NCBI RefSeq assembly: GCF_000813985.1
Contig: NZ_JWLJ01000001.1
Span: 608,453 to 672,452, forward strand
Source: Ruegeria sp. ANG-R
GTDB lineage: Bacteria > Pseudomonadota > Alphaproteobacteria > Rhodobacterales > Rhodobacteraceae
Direction: 5' to 3'
DNA: 64,000 nucleotides
Below are positions 53,209 to 61,622 of this stretch, in pieces. The notes under the pieces were generated by a model. The model saw only the letters and a list, made by a program, of their open reading frames with translations, was not told the DNA's origin and searched no databases. A program made the translations under genes and the position numbers. Numbering within the stretch: the first letter of the stretch is position 1; every line of letters begins with the position of its first letter.

Positions 53209-54105
53209 ATGGCAAATTACTCAAATCTTCCAGCGCCCACACCAGAAGGTGGGTTGAACCGCTATATGCAGGAGATTCGCAAGTTTCCCCTGCTGGAGCC
53301 GGAAGAAGAATATATGCTGGCAAAACGCTGGGTCGAAGAACAGGATACCGAGGCCGCCCATAAGATGGTGACGTCCCACCTGCGATTGGCCGCCAAGATC
53401 GCGATGGGATATCGCGGCTATGGCCTGCCGCAGGCCGAGGTGATTTCCGAGGCCAATGTGGGCCTGATGCAGGCGGTCAAGAAATTCGACCCCGAGAAAG
53501 GCTTCCGGCTGGCGACCTATGCCATGTGGTGGATTCGTGCATCGATCCAGGAATATGTGCTGCGGTCGTGGTCGATGGTAAAGTTGGGAACAACTTCGGC
53601 GCAGAAGAAGCTGTTCTTCAACCTGCGCAAGGCCAAGGCCCGGATCGGCGCTCTGGAAGAGGGCGACCTGCGCCCTGAAAATGTCAAGCAGATCGCCGAA
53701 GACCTGGGCGTGACCGAAGAAGAAGTCATCAGCATGAACCGCCGGATGTCCGGTGGGGACGCCTCGCTGAACGCGACCGTAGGGTCCGAAGGCGAAGGCA
53801 CCATGCAATGGCAGGACTGGCTTGAAGACGAAGACGCCGATCAGGCGGGCGACTACGAAGCGCGTGACGAGCTGGAAGCCCGGCGCGAGTTGCTTGCCGC
53901 CGCATTGGATGTTCTGAACGACCGAGAGAAAGATATCCTGACGCAGCGCCGTTTGATGGATCAGGCTGTCACGCTCGAGGAACTGAGTACGCAGTACAAT
54001 GTCAGCCGCGAACGCATTCGCCAGATCGAAGTGCGCGCGTTTGAGAAGCTGCAAAAGAAGATGCGTGAGCTTGCGCGCGAAAAAGGAATGCTGGGATCGA
54101 ACTGA
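53209..54105 (+). CDS. rpoH: RNA polymerase heat-shock sigma factor (RpoH)
   Basis: A 298-residue sigma-70 group protein. Region 2 reads VTSHLRLAAKIAMGYRGYGL, NVGLMQAVKKFDPEKGFRLA and TYAMWWIRASIQEYVLRSWS; the RpoH box QKKLFFNLRK is diagnostic; region 4 has LTLEELS-like VTLEELSTQYNVSRERIRQI and EVRAFEKLQKKM. It directs transcription of chaperone and protease genes. A sigma-32-type promoter precedes it and a clear hairpin follows the stop. Rhodobacteraceae often carry two rpoH genes; only one is here. Confidence 0.97.
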   Translation: MANYSNLPAPTPEGGLNRYMQEIRKFPLLEPEEEYMLAKRWVEEQDTEAAHKMVTSHLRLAAKIAMGYRGYGLPQAEVISEANVGLMQAVKKFDPEKGFRLATYAMWWIRASIQEYVLRSWSMVKLGTTSAQKKLFFNLRKAKARIGALEEGDLRPENVKQIAEDLGVTEEEVISMNRRMSGGDASLNATVGSEGEGTMQWQDWLEDEDADQAGDYEARDELEARRELLAAALDVLNDREKDILTQRRLMDQAVTLEELSTQYNVSRERIRQIEVRAFEKLQKKMRELAREKGMLGSN

Positions 54106-54117
54106 CCCCAGATTGAG

Positions 54118-54144
54118 ATCAGCCCGCCAGATGAGCGGGCTGAT
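54118..54144. terminator. rpoH terminator
   Basis: ATCAGCCCGC (54118-54127) pairs with GCGGGCTGAT (54135-54144) around a seven-base loop, followed by GTCTTTT. It also lies just past the convergent FAS1-RTX stop and may serve both genes. Confidence 0.8.
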
Positions 54145-54149
54145 GTCTT

Positions 54150-55217
54150 TTAGGCAAATATGAAGTCGGATTCGGTCAGGTGGCTTGCCCAGACAGCTGA
54201 CAAGAAGACGCTGTCGCCGTCTTCCAGGTCGATTGTCGTGCCGAAGAAACCACCACTGATATCGTCTTCGATATCGTCAAAGCCGGTAATCCCGTCGTAC
54301 CCCGACAAGTCTATCTTGTCCTTGCCGACGCGGAAATCGACAATCCAATCGTCGCCGTCTCCTTTTTCAAACTCAAAAATGTCACTCCCACGGCCGCCAA
54401 CCAGCTTGTCGTTACCCGCACCGCCGTCGATGATATCCTGTCCGCGCCCGCCGAAGATTTTGTCATGACCTTCGTCGCCACGCAGAATGTCTTTGCCGCG
54501 TCCTCCAAAGATGATGTCATTCCCGGCGCCACCAAGCGCGATGTCACTGCCCGAGCCGGTATTGATGACATCGTTACCCCCGCCGCCGTGAACGAAATCC
54601 TTTCCGCGCCCGGTAAAGATGAACTCGTCACTGTCATCGCCCAGGATGAAGTCGGTATTCTTCTGGCCCAGAATACCCGTCACCGAAACCGGTAACAAAA
54701 CACCATCCAGCACATGAATGATCCCGTTGGATGCGTCCACGTCGAACGCGATCAGGCCGGGATCGTCTATCCCAGGATCAGCGTCGCCCAGACTTTTGGG
54801 GTCGCTTTCAAGGTCCAGCTTCACCGAAGGGCCAAGCAGCGTTGGGATTTCGGTACCGTTGCCCAACCCGATTACGGCGGTGCTATCGAATTCACCGTCG
54901 ACAACATGGTATTTCAGGATGTTGGTTAACAATGGGATCGGGTCGCCTCCGCCCAGAAGGGTAAGGGCTTTGACGATATGGCCAAGTGCACCGGCTTCGT
55001 CGGACTCCTGATAGCCCAGTGTCTGTGCCAAAGTGATAAACGCGGCGTCGTTCGGCGCAAAGACAGTCAGCCCGGCATTTGGATCATCCAGCGTCCCTGC
55101 CAGCCCAGCTGCAATTACGGCTTCTCGCAATATGTCAAAATCCTGATTGTCGCCGTCAAAGGTTCCGGGATCACCGCTTTTGAGAACGGTCCCGGTAATC
55201 GTGTGTGTTCCTGGCAT
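54150..55217 (-). CDS. Secreted FAS1 (fasciclin) protein with RTX calcium repeats
   Basis: A 355-residue protein. Residues about 20-190 are a fasciclin domain: FDILREAVIAAGLAGTLDD, GLTVFAPNDAAFITLAQTLG, LTNILKYHVVDG and NGIIHVLDGVLLPV. Residues about 200-285 hold hemolysin-type nonapeptides (GGGGNDVI, GGAGNDIIFGG, GGRGQDIIDGG, GGRGSDIF). It has no N-terminal signal; the C-terminal part suggests type I secretion. It is probably a cell-surface or matrix adhesin. GGGAGG before the ATG supports the start at 55217. Confidence 0.88.
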   Translation of the reverse strand: MPGTHTITGTVLKSGDPGTFDGDNQDFDILREAVIAAGLAGTLDDPNAGLTVFAPNDAAFITLAQTLGYQESDEAGALGHIVKALTLLGGGDPIPLLTNILKYHVVDGEFDSTAVIGLGNGTEIPTLLGPSVKLDLESDPKSLGDADPGIDDPGLIAFDVDASNGIIHVLDGVLLPVSVTGILGQKNTDFILGDDSDEFIFTGRGKDFVHGGGGNDVINTGSGSDIALGGAGNDIIFGGRGKDILRGDEGHDKIFGGRGQDIIDGGAGNDKLVGGRGSDIFEFEKGDGDDWIVDFRVGKDKIDLSGYDGITGFDDIEDDISGGFFGTTIDLEDGDSVFLSAVWASHLTESDFIFA

Positions 55218-55554
55218 TTCAGAAAGCCTCCCACCCTGTATGCTCAAGTTTCGGACAGCCCGAGCACGTCTCGGCCACGTTTGTCCGTTGATGTTTTGGC
55301 TACGGCGACAACATCAGAATGGATCAACAAATTCGCCGTGGAAAAAGTATTGATGACAGATCGGAAACTTGTTCTGCTTTAATTTTGGTGGGTTATTCAG
55401 TTTTTCTAATCTTGTCGAAAATCACAAGAAAGGCGTGAATATATCGCTGATCGAGAAAGACCTGACTTAGTTGACTGTGGTTGATAGACATTTGGTAACG
55501 AAAACCCGAACGTCTCGCCGCTGGCGGTTAGGACAATTGTCTTGAGGAAAGAGT
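55218..55554. other. Divergent intergenic region
   Basis: 337 bases between the FAS1-RTX gene and the Gfo/Idh gene. It must carry both promoters, but I see no clear operator, RNA gene or reading frame apart from short chance frames. Confidence 0.4.
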
Positions 55555-56529
55555 ATGCAGAAACCGGTTAATTGGGGCGTTCTGGGCGCAGCTAAATTCG
55601 CCCGACAATACATGGGACCCGCGATCCATGCCGCTGAAAGTGCCCGTCTGGCGGGGCTGGCGACGTCAGACCCCACCAAGGCCGAGGCGTTTACCGGGTT
55701 TTGCCCGGATCTGAAGGTCTATTACAGCTATGATGCGCTGCTGGCCGACCCGGATATCGAGGCGGTCTATATCCCGTTACCCAACCACCTGCATGTCGAA
55801 TGGAGCCTGAAGGCACTGGACGCAGGCAAGCATGTACTTTGCGAAAAGCCGATGGCCATGCGGGCCGGGGAGTTTGATACTCTGATTACCAAACGTGACC
55901 AGACCGGCTTGCTGGCGGCCGAGGCTTATATGATCGTGCATCATCCGCAGTGGCATCTGACCCGCAGGCTGATCGCCGATGGGGCGATTGGTGAGCTAGT
56001 CCACGTGTCCGGAGCGTTCAGCTATGACAACCGCGCGGATACCGGCAACATTCGCAACCGCGCCGAGACCGGCGGGGGTGGGCTGCGTGACATCGGTGTA
56101 TACGTGATCGGAGGTGCGCGTTTCGCAACGGCGCAGGAGCCGGTTTCAGTCAGCGGCGCGATTCGATGGGAGAATGACGTGGACGTTTTCACGGAAATTC
56201 GCGCGCGGTTTCCGGGCTTTACCTATTCCGCTTATGTCTCGACCCGAATGCATCCGCATCAGGAAATGGTGTTTCATGGTGAAGGTGGTGTTATCCGTCT
56301 GACCGCTCCTTTTAACGCGCGTGTCTTCGGCGAGGCGCGGGTTGAACTGCATCGCCCGGGGCTTGAGGTTCAGGTGACGCGGTTCCCGGGGGATGATCAC
56401 TACAGGCTGCAGGTTGAGGCGTTTGGCCGGTCCGTTCGGGAGGGGGTCGCGTATCCTTGTCCACTCGAGTTCGCACGCGGCACGCAAGAGGTTATCGATC
56501 AGGTCTTTGATACCGCCGTTTCGCTGTAA
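55555..56529 (+). CDS. Gfo/Idh/MocA-family dehydrogenase
   Basis: A 324-residue NAD(P) enzyme: NWGVLGAAKFARQYMGPAIH, VYIPLPNHLHVEWSLKALDA, HVLCEKPMAM with the catalytic EKP lysine, ETGGGGLRDIGVYVIGGARF and the C-terminal beta sheet. Resembles the sugar/diol dehydrogenase branch (xylose or dihydrodiol dehydrogenase). Substrate not evident. AGGAAAG lies just ahead of the ATG. Followed by the DksA-type gene on the same strand. Confidence 0.9.
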   Translation: MQKPVNWGVLGAAKFARQYMGPAIHAAESARLAGLATSDPTKAEAFTGFCPDLKVYYSYDALLADPDIEAVYIPLPNHLHVEWSLKALDAGKHVLCEKPMAMRAGEFDTLITKRDQTGLLAAEAYMIVHHPQWHLTRRLIADGAIGELVHVSGAFSYDNRADTGNIRNRAETGGGGLRDIGVYVIGGARFATAQEPVSVSGAIRWENDVDVFTEIRARFPGFTYSAYVSTRMHPHQEMVFHGEGGVIRLTAPFNARVFGEARVELHRPGLEVQVTRFPGDDHYRLQVEAFGRSVREGVAYPCPLEFARGTQEVIDQVFDTAVSL

Positions 56530-56585
56530 CTTGCCACGAGCAGGGTGCCTCGATTACTCTGGTCCGACCGGATCAGGAGGACACA

Positions 56586-56855
56586 ATGGCGGGCGGCTGG
56601 GCGCGCGACGGCGCGGTGAGTGAACAGATCGAAGCGTCGATTTCGGATGAATTGGCGCGGATGCAGGCGCAAAAGCGACCAGTGGGTGAAAGCCTGACCC
56701 ATTGCGCCGAATGCGAAGAACCGATCCCGGAAAAGCGCCGCCGCGCTCTGCCTGGGGTGAAGCTGTGCCTTGACTGCCAGCAAGATCGCGACGGCAGCTT
56801 CAAGGCCCGCGGCGGGATCAATAGGCGCGGATCGAAAGACAGTCAGTTGAAATAA
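56586..56855 (+). CDS. DksA/TraR-type zinc-finger protein
   Basis: An 89-residue protein: helical N-terminus with ARMQAQKRPVGESLTHCAEC, then PEKRRRALPGVKLCLDCQQD. Cysteines at about 40, 43, 61 and 64 form the C4 zinc finger of the YbiI/TraR group. Short members of this family may bind RNA polymerase's secondary channel, but without the long coiled coil of DksA the effect is uncertain. GGAG lies upstream. The DMT gene follows three bases after its stop. Confidence 0.85.
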   Translation: MAGGWARDGAVSEQIEASISDELARMQAQKRPVGESLTHCAECEEPIPEKRRRALPGVKLCLDCQQDRDGSFKARGGINRRGSKDSQLK

Positions 56856-56858
56856 CGC

Positions 56859-57767
56859 GTGGGGCATCCGGTGCAGGACCAGCCGCAGAAATCGTCATTG
56901 CTGCATAACGGCCTGGTCCTTGGCTTTCTTGCCGCGTTTCTGTGGGGGACACACAGTGTCATCGTGCGCTATCTGACCAGCGATCCGGGTGGGTTGCAGA
57001 TTGCGGTATCCCGCTTGTTCATCGCGGCGCTTGCGATCTTCTGCATGTTGCGTCTGATGGGCGCGCGGGTCTCTGTCCGGTATCGGGATTGGAACTTCTG
57101 CCTGGCGGTCTTGTCGACGGTTGTGAACTATATCCTATTCCATGTCGGGCTTGAACATACCGGCGCCGCCAACGCAATGGTGCTGGAGAACACGGCGCCG
57201 TTCTTTGTGCTGATATTTTTGTACTTCTTCGCAGACGCGGCGGTTGGGCGCACCGAAGTGCTTGCGACGACGCTAGCCATTTTCGGCGTATTCCTGACCG
57301 TCTATCAGGATTTTCAGGGCGGCGGGGAACCCTTGTTCGGCGATCTCATGGAGATTGGGGCGGGGCTAAGTTGGGCCGTGTTTCTGATTTCGAGCAGTCG
57401 GGCCATGCAGTCGTCGGAAACAACCGCCGAACGGTTGAATTTCCTGTTCGGTATCTTTCTTTGTTCCGGCATTCTTTTGGTGCCTTTGGCAGCGTTCTCG
57501 CTGCAGGTCCCTACCGCAAATGACGTGGCCTTCCTGATCCTGCTGGGTGTGCTGCCAACCGCAATGGCCTACTACCTCTGGTATGAGGCTGCGGCGCGGG
57601 TCTCGACGTTGACGGCGACGCTGATGTTCGCCGCATCGGTGGTTTTTACGTTCATCAACTCAGCGCTTTTTCTGGGCGCGACCATAACGCCGCTTGCAGT
57701 TGTCGGAGCGGTTTTGATTGTGGCGGCGATTTTCATGACCACTATGAAGAAGGCTGAAAACAAATAA
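56859..57767 (+). CDS. DMT-superfamily (EamA) permease
   Basis: A 302-residue inner-membrane protein with about ten helices in two EamA halves: LGFLAAFLWGTHSVIVRYLT, YILFHVGLEHTGAANAMVLE, LMEIGAGLSWAVFLISSSRA and LLGVLPTAMAYYLWYEAAAR. Probably an exporter of amino acids or other metabolites; substrate unknown. GTG 56859 is used; a GTG four codons later is an equal alternative. A terminator follows the stop. Confidence 0.85.
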   Translation: MGHPVQDQPQKSSLLHNGLVLGFLAAFLWGTHSVIVRYLTSDPGGLQIAVSRLFIAALAIFCMLRLMGARVSVRYRDWNFCLAVLSTVVNYILFHVGLEHTGAANAMVLENTAPFFVLIFLYFFADAAVGRTEVLATTLAIFGVFLTVYQDFQGGGEPLFGDLMEIGAGLSWAVFLISSSRAMQSSETTAERLNFLFGIFLCSGILLVPLAAFSLQVPTANDVAFLILLGVLPTAMAYYLWYEAAARVSTLTATLMFAASVVFTFINSALFLGATITPLAVVGAVLIVAAIFMTTMKKAENK

Positions 57768-57797
57768 GGACAGCCCGCTAAAGGCTGCCCTTATTTT
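57766..57797. terminator. Terminator between DMT gene and pepF
   Basis: AAGG-A-CAGCC (57766-57775) pairs with GGCTG-C-CCTT (57783-57792) around a seven-base loop with one mismatch, followed by ATTTT. It lies between two convergent genes. Confidence 0.7.
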
Positions 57798-57798
57798 G

Positions 57799-59619
57799 TT
57801 AGCTTTCCATAGCTTCCAACTCGTCAATAAAGCTGGAGATCATCGATAGGCCTTTGTCCCAGAACTCCGGGTCGCTGGCGTCCAGTCCGAACGGTTCCAG
57901 CAGTTCCTTGTGGTGCTTGGAGCCACCGGCGCGCAGCAATTCAAAGTACTTGTCCTCGAATCCGTCCGCACCGCTTTCGTAAACCGAGTATAGCGCGTTC
58001 ACGAGACCGTCGCCGAACGCATAGGCGTAGACGTAGAACGGAGAGTGGACGAAATGAGGGATATAGGCCCAGAAGGTCTCATACCCGTCCATGAATTCGA
58101 ACGCGGGGCCAAGGCTTTCGGCCTGAACGCTCATCCACAGGGCGTTGATGTCGTCCGGGGTCAATTCGCCCTCGCGGCGGGCGGCGTGGAGCTTGCATTC
58201 AAAGTCATAGAACGCAATCTGGCGGACGACCGTGTTGATCATGTCCTCGACCTTGCCAGCCAGCAGAACTTTGCGCTGCTCGGGCGTTTCGGCTTTGTCC
58301 AGCATTTTGCGGAAGGTGAGCATTTCGCCAAACACGCTGGCGGTTTCAGCCAGCGTCAGGGGGGTGGACGAAAGCATCTCACCCTGATCGGCGGCCAATA
58401 CCTGATGCACACCGTGGCCAAGCTCATGCGCCAGCGTCATCACGTCGCGCGGTTTGCCCAAATAGTTGAGCATCACGTAAGGATGCACTTCGGTTACCGT
58501 GGGATGCGCGAAGGCGCCGGGCGCTTTACCGGGCTTCACCGCCGCATCGATCCACCCTTTCGAGAAGAAAGGCGATGCGATCTCTCCCATGCGGGGATCG
58601 AAAGCGTTATAGGCGTCCATCACCGTCTTCTCGGCCTCGGCCCAATCAACGATGCGGGTGTCCTCCATCGGCAGGGGGGCATTGCGGTCCCAGACCTGCA
58701 TGACGTCCAGACCCAGCCATTTGCGTTTCAGTTCGTAGTAGCGATGGCTCAGCTTGGGGTAGGCGGCCACAACGGCCTCGCGCAGGGCTTCGACCACTTC
58801 GGGCTCAACGTCGTTTGACAGATGACGACCTGTCTGGGCGGTCGGCATGTTGCGCCAGCGATCAACGATCTCTTTTTCCTTTGCTTGCGTGTTATGAACG
58901 CGGGCGAAGGTTTTGATGTTGCTTTGGAAAACGGTCGCCAGCTCACGCGCAGCGGCTTCGCGCTTGCTGCGGTCCTGCTCGGTCAGCAGGTTCAGAGCGC
59001 CTTCGATATTCAGTTCTTCGCCGTCAACGGTGAAGGTCAAACCCGCGATGGTCTCGTCGAACAGACGCTCCCAGGCGTCACCGACGACACCCAGATCGTG
59101 CAGAAACTTCTCCAACTCGTCGGACAGCTGATAGGGTTTCATCGCGCGAATGCGGCGGAACACGGGCTCGTACCGCGCCAGATCGGTGTTGTCGTTGAAA
59201 TGCGCCTTCAGCACGTCATCGTCAATGCGGTTGATTTCGAGCGTGAAAAAGACCAGCGGCGTCGTGAAAACAGTGATCTTTTCCTGCATGTCCGACAGGA
59301 ACTTGGCGCGGTCCGCATCGGTGGTCAGTTGATAGTAGCGCAGACCGGCGAAGGACATGATGCGCCCTGCGATGGCGTTGATCTTTTCGTTGCGCTGCAC
59401 GCAGGCCAGCAGACCGGCGGCGTCCAACCCGGCCAGCTTGCCTTCATAATCGGCGGCGAAGGCAGCGCATTCGCCCTCCAGCCAGTCCAGATCGCGGGCC
59501 AGTTCCGGCGCTTCTTCCGATGCATAGAGGTCCGTCAGATCCCATTCCGGCAGATTGCCCAGATCATCGGTGCCGCCACCAGCATTTGCATCATGGACGG
59601 GAAAGGGAAGGTCGCGCAT
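57799..59619 (-). CDS. Oligoendopeptidase F-type M3 peptidase
   Basis: A 606-residue cytoplasmic zinc peptidase of the PepF family. Zinc site HELGHGVHQ (about 398-406) and the third ligand Glu in LTLAETASVFGEML are present; PYVMLNYLGKPRDVMTL precedes the site and YAFGDGLVNALY follows near the C-terminus. It degrades oligopeptides of about 6-20 residues. Length is normal. Start MRDLPFPVHDANAG is the family's usual. Confidence 0.95.
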   Translation of the reverse strand: MRDLPFPVHDANAGGGTDDLGNLPEWDLTDLYASEEAPELARDLDWLEGECAAFAADYEGKLAGLDAAGLLACVQRNEKINAIAGRIMSFAGLRYYQLTTDADRAKFLSDMQEKITVFTTPLVFFTLEINRIDDDVLKAHFNDNTDLARYEPVFRRIRAMKPYQLSDELEKFLHDLGVVGDAWERLFDETIAGLTFTVDGEELNIEGALNLLTEQDRSKREAAARELATVFQSNIKTFARVHNTQAKEKEIVDRWRNMPTAQTGRHLSNDVEPEVVEALREAVVAAYPKLSHRYYELKRKWLGLDVMQVWDRNAPLPMEDTRIVDWAEAEKTVMDAYNAFDPRMGEIASPFFSKGWIDAAVKPGKAPGAFAHPTVTEVHPYVMLNYLGKPRDVMTLAHELGHGVHQVLAADQGEMLSSTPLTLAETASVFGEMLTFRKMLDKAETPEQRKVLLAGKVEDMINTVVRQIAFYDFECKLHAARREGELTPDDINALWMSVQAESLGPAFEFMDGYETFWAYIPHFVHSPFYVYAYAFGDGLVNALYSVYESGADGFEDKYFELLRAGGSKHHKELLEPFGLDASDPEFWDKGLSMISSFIDELEAMES

Positions 59620-59692
59620 GGGTCACCTCGAATAAACTGCGTTGGCAAACATTTAGGCGCGACGTGTCCGGATCACAAGCAAGCTGTGGCAA

Positions 59693-60670
59693 TCACTGAG
59701 ACAGGGCGGGTTCCCTCACCGCTTTGGGCCGAGCGCCGAGGAAATGATCAGCCAACTGGTCAAAGACCGGTCCGCGCACCTCGGGCGCCTCCATCAGCAC
59801 TTCGTGCTCGCCGTCGGGTATCTCGACCAGAGTGCCACTGGGCCAGTTCGCCATGCGCGTGCGTATTGCCTTGCGATCCACGATCTGTTCGTGGCTGCCG
59901 AGGAAGGTCAGGGCAGGAATGTCAGGCGCTGTCTGCTCCATCAGCCAGATACATTCATCCAGTGCCTCGCGCAGCCAAATCGTGGACGGCGCGCCCAAGG
60001 CCAGTTCCGGATGCGCGACCAGCTGGTCTTGCATCATCCTGTACATATCGGGGTCGCGGGTCAGGACGTTCCCTTCGAAGGGTTGCGAGGCGACATAGCT
60101 TTCCAGAGATGTAGTCGGTGGAATTTTCTCTCCCAGCCCAAGACGCGGCCCCCAATAGGCGGTCAACTGGCTGAGCGGTTTCATTATCGGGGTAAAGAAG
60201 ATGCCCCACATCGGGCCGGTAAAGGCGCAGGATGCAAAATCGGCCCCCTCCAACACAGCACGCAGCCCGATGGCTCCGCCCATTGAATGACCGATGACGT
60301 GCCATGGTTTCGGCAGGTCCTGCTGTCGGGCCAGCTCAAGCACGGCGCGTACATCGCGCTGGTAGTCAGTGAACTGTTCGACATGACCGATGCGCGGGTT
60401 CGGCAACAGGCGATCCGCAAGACCCTGTCCGCGCCAGTCAACCGAGAGGCTGGCAAAGCCACGGTCTGCGAACTCTTTCGCCGCGTTGCCGTATTTCTCA
60501 ATGTATTCCGTGCGGCCGGGGAAAAGCATCACGGTGCCGCGCGCTTCGCCTTCGGGGCGCCAAAACCCAACGCGGATGCGCTTGCCGTCTTCGGTGGTCA
60601 GCCAATGCGCTGCACCACCGGCAGGGCCGCCGGCCACGTCTTCGAAAAAGGGGGCCGGCGAGAACTCCAT
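59693..60670 (-). CDS. Alpha/beta hydrolase, lysophospholipase-like
   Basis: A 325-residue hydrolase with FPGRTEYIEKYGNAAKEFAD, SVDWRGQGLADRLL, nucleophile elbow GHSMGGAIGLR (Ser about 129) and a C-terminal His in DGEHEVLMEAPEVR. It fits PldB-type lysophospholipases/monoacylglycerol lipases. It has no signal peptide. Its start codon touches the SCP2 gene's stop region at 60670, so the two are probably cotranscribed. Confidence 0.9.
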   Translation of the reverse strand: MEFSPAPFFEDVAGGPAGGAAHWLTTEDGKRIRVGFWRPEGEARGTVMLFPGRTEYIEKYGNAAKEFADRGFASLSVDWRGQGLADRLLPNPRIGHVEQFTDYQRDVRAVLELARQQDLPKPWHVIGHSMGGAIGLRAVLEGADFASCAFTGPMWGIFFTPIMKPLSQLTAYWGPRLGLGEKIPPTTSLESYVASQPFEGNVLTRDPDMYRMMQDQLVAHPELALGAPSTIWLREALDECIWLMEQTAPDIPALTFLGSHEQIVDRKAIRTRMANWPSGTLVEIPDGEHEVLMEAPEVRGPVFDQLADHFLGARPKAVREPALSQ

Positions 60671-60960
60671 CAGGCCAGCACCGAGGCGAGTTTCATGGCG
60701 ACACCCATATCTCCGTCGACGCTCAGCTTGCCGGACATGAATGCGCCGGTCGGGTTCAGGTCACCGCTGAGAATCTGCTCGAACGTGTCCGCATCGGCGC
60801 TGAGGGTCACGTCGGCATCTTCGTCGCTGACGCGCGCACCGCTTGCATCCAGAACGATAGCGCCCAGATCGGCGATGGCAAATTTGGCCGATGCGTCGAA
60901 ATCGCCACCCGACAGTTTCTCATTCAATGCCGCTGCGGCTTTTTCCAAAGTATCGCTCAT
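60670..60960 (-). CDS. SCP2 sterol-carrier-type protein
   Basis: A 96-residue SCP2 domain: LEKAAAALNEKLSGGDFDAS, KFAIADLGAIVLDASGARVS, DADVTLSADADTFEQILSGD and GAFMSGKLSVDGDMGVAMKL. The fold binds lipids or fatty acyl-CoA. Paired with a lysophospholipase-like gene downstream, which suggests lipid metabolism. ATG 60960 is used as the protein starts MSDTLEK; a longer frame is only an extension upstream. Confidence 0.9.
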   Translation of the reverse strand: MSDTLEKAAAALNEKLSGGDFDASAKFAIADLGAIVLDASGARVSDEDADVTLSADADTFEQILSGDLNPTGAFMSGKLSVDGDMGVAMKLASVLA

Positions 60961-61029
60961 GGTCTTCCTCATTTTGTTAGTGCGCCGTGAATGGACATCC
61001 CCGGTCGCAACGCTACACTGACCATTGTT

Positions 61030-61599
61030 ATGGGCATTGCAATCACCAATCTCAAAGGTACCGTTGCGGCATTTGCCGCGATAGTCACGTTTTCCACCAG
61101 TTGCGCCGCGCAACAGGCGGATTCGCGTGACGAGGCCGTGCTGTTGCAACAGCTGGCGCAGTCGACGCCTGAGCAGGCCATCGGATTGGATCGGCAATTG
61201 CAGGCGTTGTGGTCGCAATCGGGGTCGGCGTCGGCCGATCTGCTGCTGGAGCGGGGCCGAGAGGCATTGGACGACGGGGATATCGAAGCCGCGCTGGATC
61301 ACCTGACCGCACTGATCGACCACGCGCCCGAGTTTGCCGAAGGCTGGCATGTACGCGCCTCGGCCTTCTTTGGGATTGACCGGTTCGGGATGGCGGCGGC
61401 CGATCTGGAACATGCCCTGACCCTGAACCCGAACAACTATGAGGCTATCTATGGCCTCGGTCTGATCTTCGAGATCGTGGGCAAGCCCGAACAGGCGCTG
61501 CAGGCGTATTCCCGCGCGCTGGCTATACATCCCCATCACGAAGACGTAACCAATGCCGTGAATCGGCTGACGCCTCAGGTTGAAGGCAAGGCGCTGTAG
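61030..61599 (+). CDS. Exported TPR protein
   Basis: About 189 residues: an N-terminal export signal (VAAFAAIVTFSTSCAAQQ, possibly a lipoprotein cysteine or a cleavage site after AQQA), then helical repeats ADLLLERGREALDDGDIEAA, AEGWHVRASAFFGIDRFGMA and YEAIYGLGLIFEIVGKPEQA. TPR proteins scaffold complexes in the periplasm. Start at 61030 or at 60991 (13 codons earlier) cannot be settled. Divergent from the SCP2 gene. Confidence 0.75.
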   Translation: MGIAITNLKGTVAAFAAIVTFSTSCAAQQADSRDEAVLLQQLAQSTPEQAIGLDRQLQALWSQSGSASADLLLERGREALDDGDIEAALDHLTALIDHAPEFAEGWHVRASAFFGIDRFGMAAADLEHALTLNPNNYEAIYGLGLIFEIVGKPEQALQAYSRALAIHPHHEDVTNAVNRLTPQVEGKAL

Positions 61600-61622
61600 G
61601 TTTTAACGCACAGGGGGCGAAG

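Noticed and set aside
58822-60114. Long plus-strand frame spanning pepF and the hydrolase gene
   Set aside because: It runs antisense over the ends of two well-supported genes and reads as low-complexity Arg/Gln/Gly sequence.
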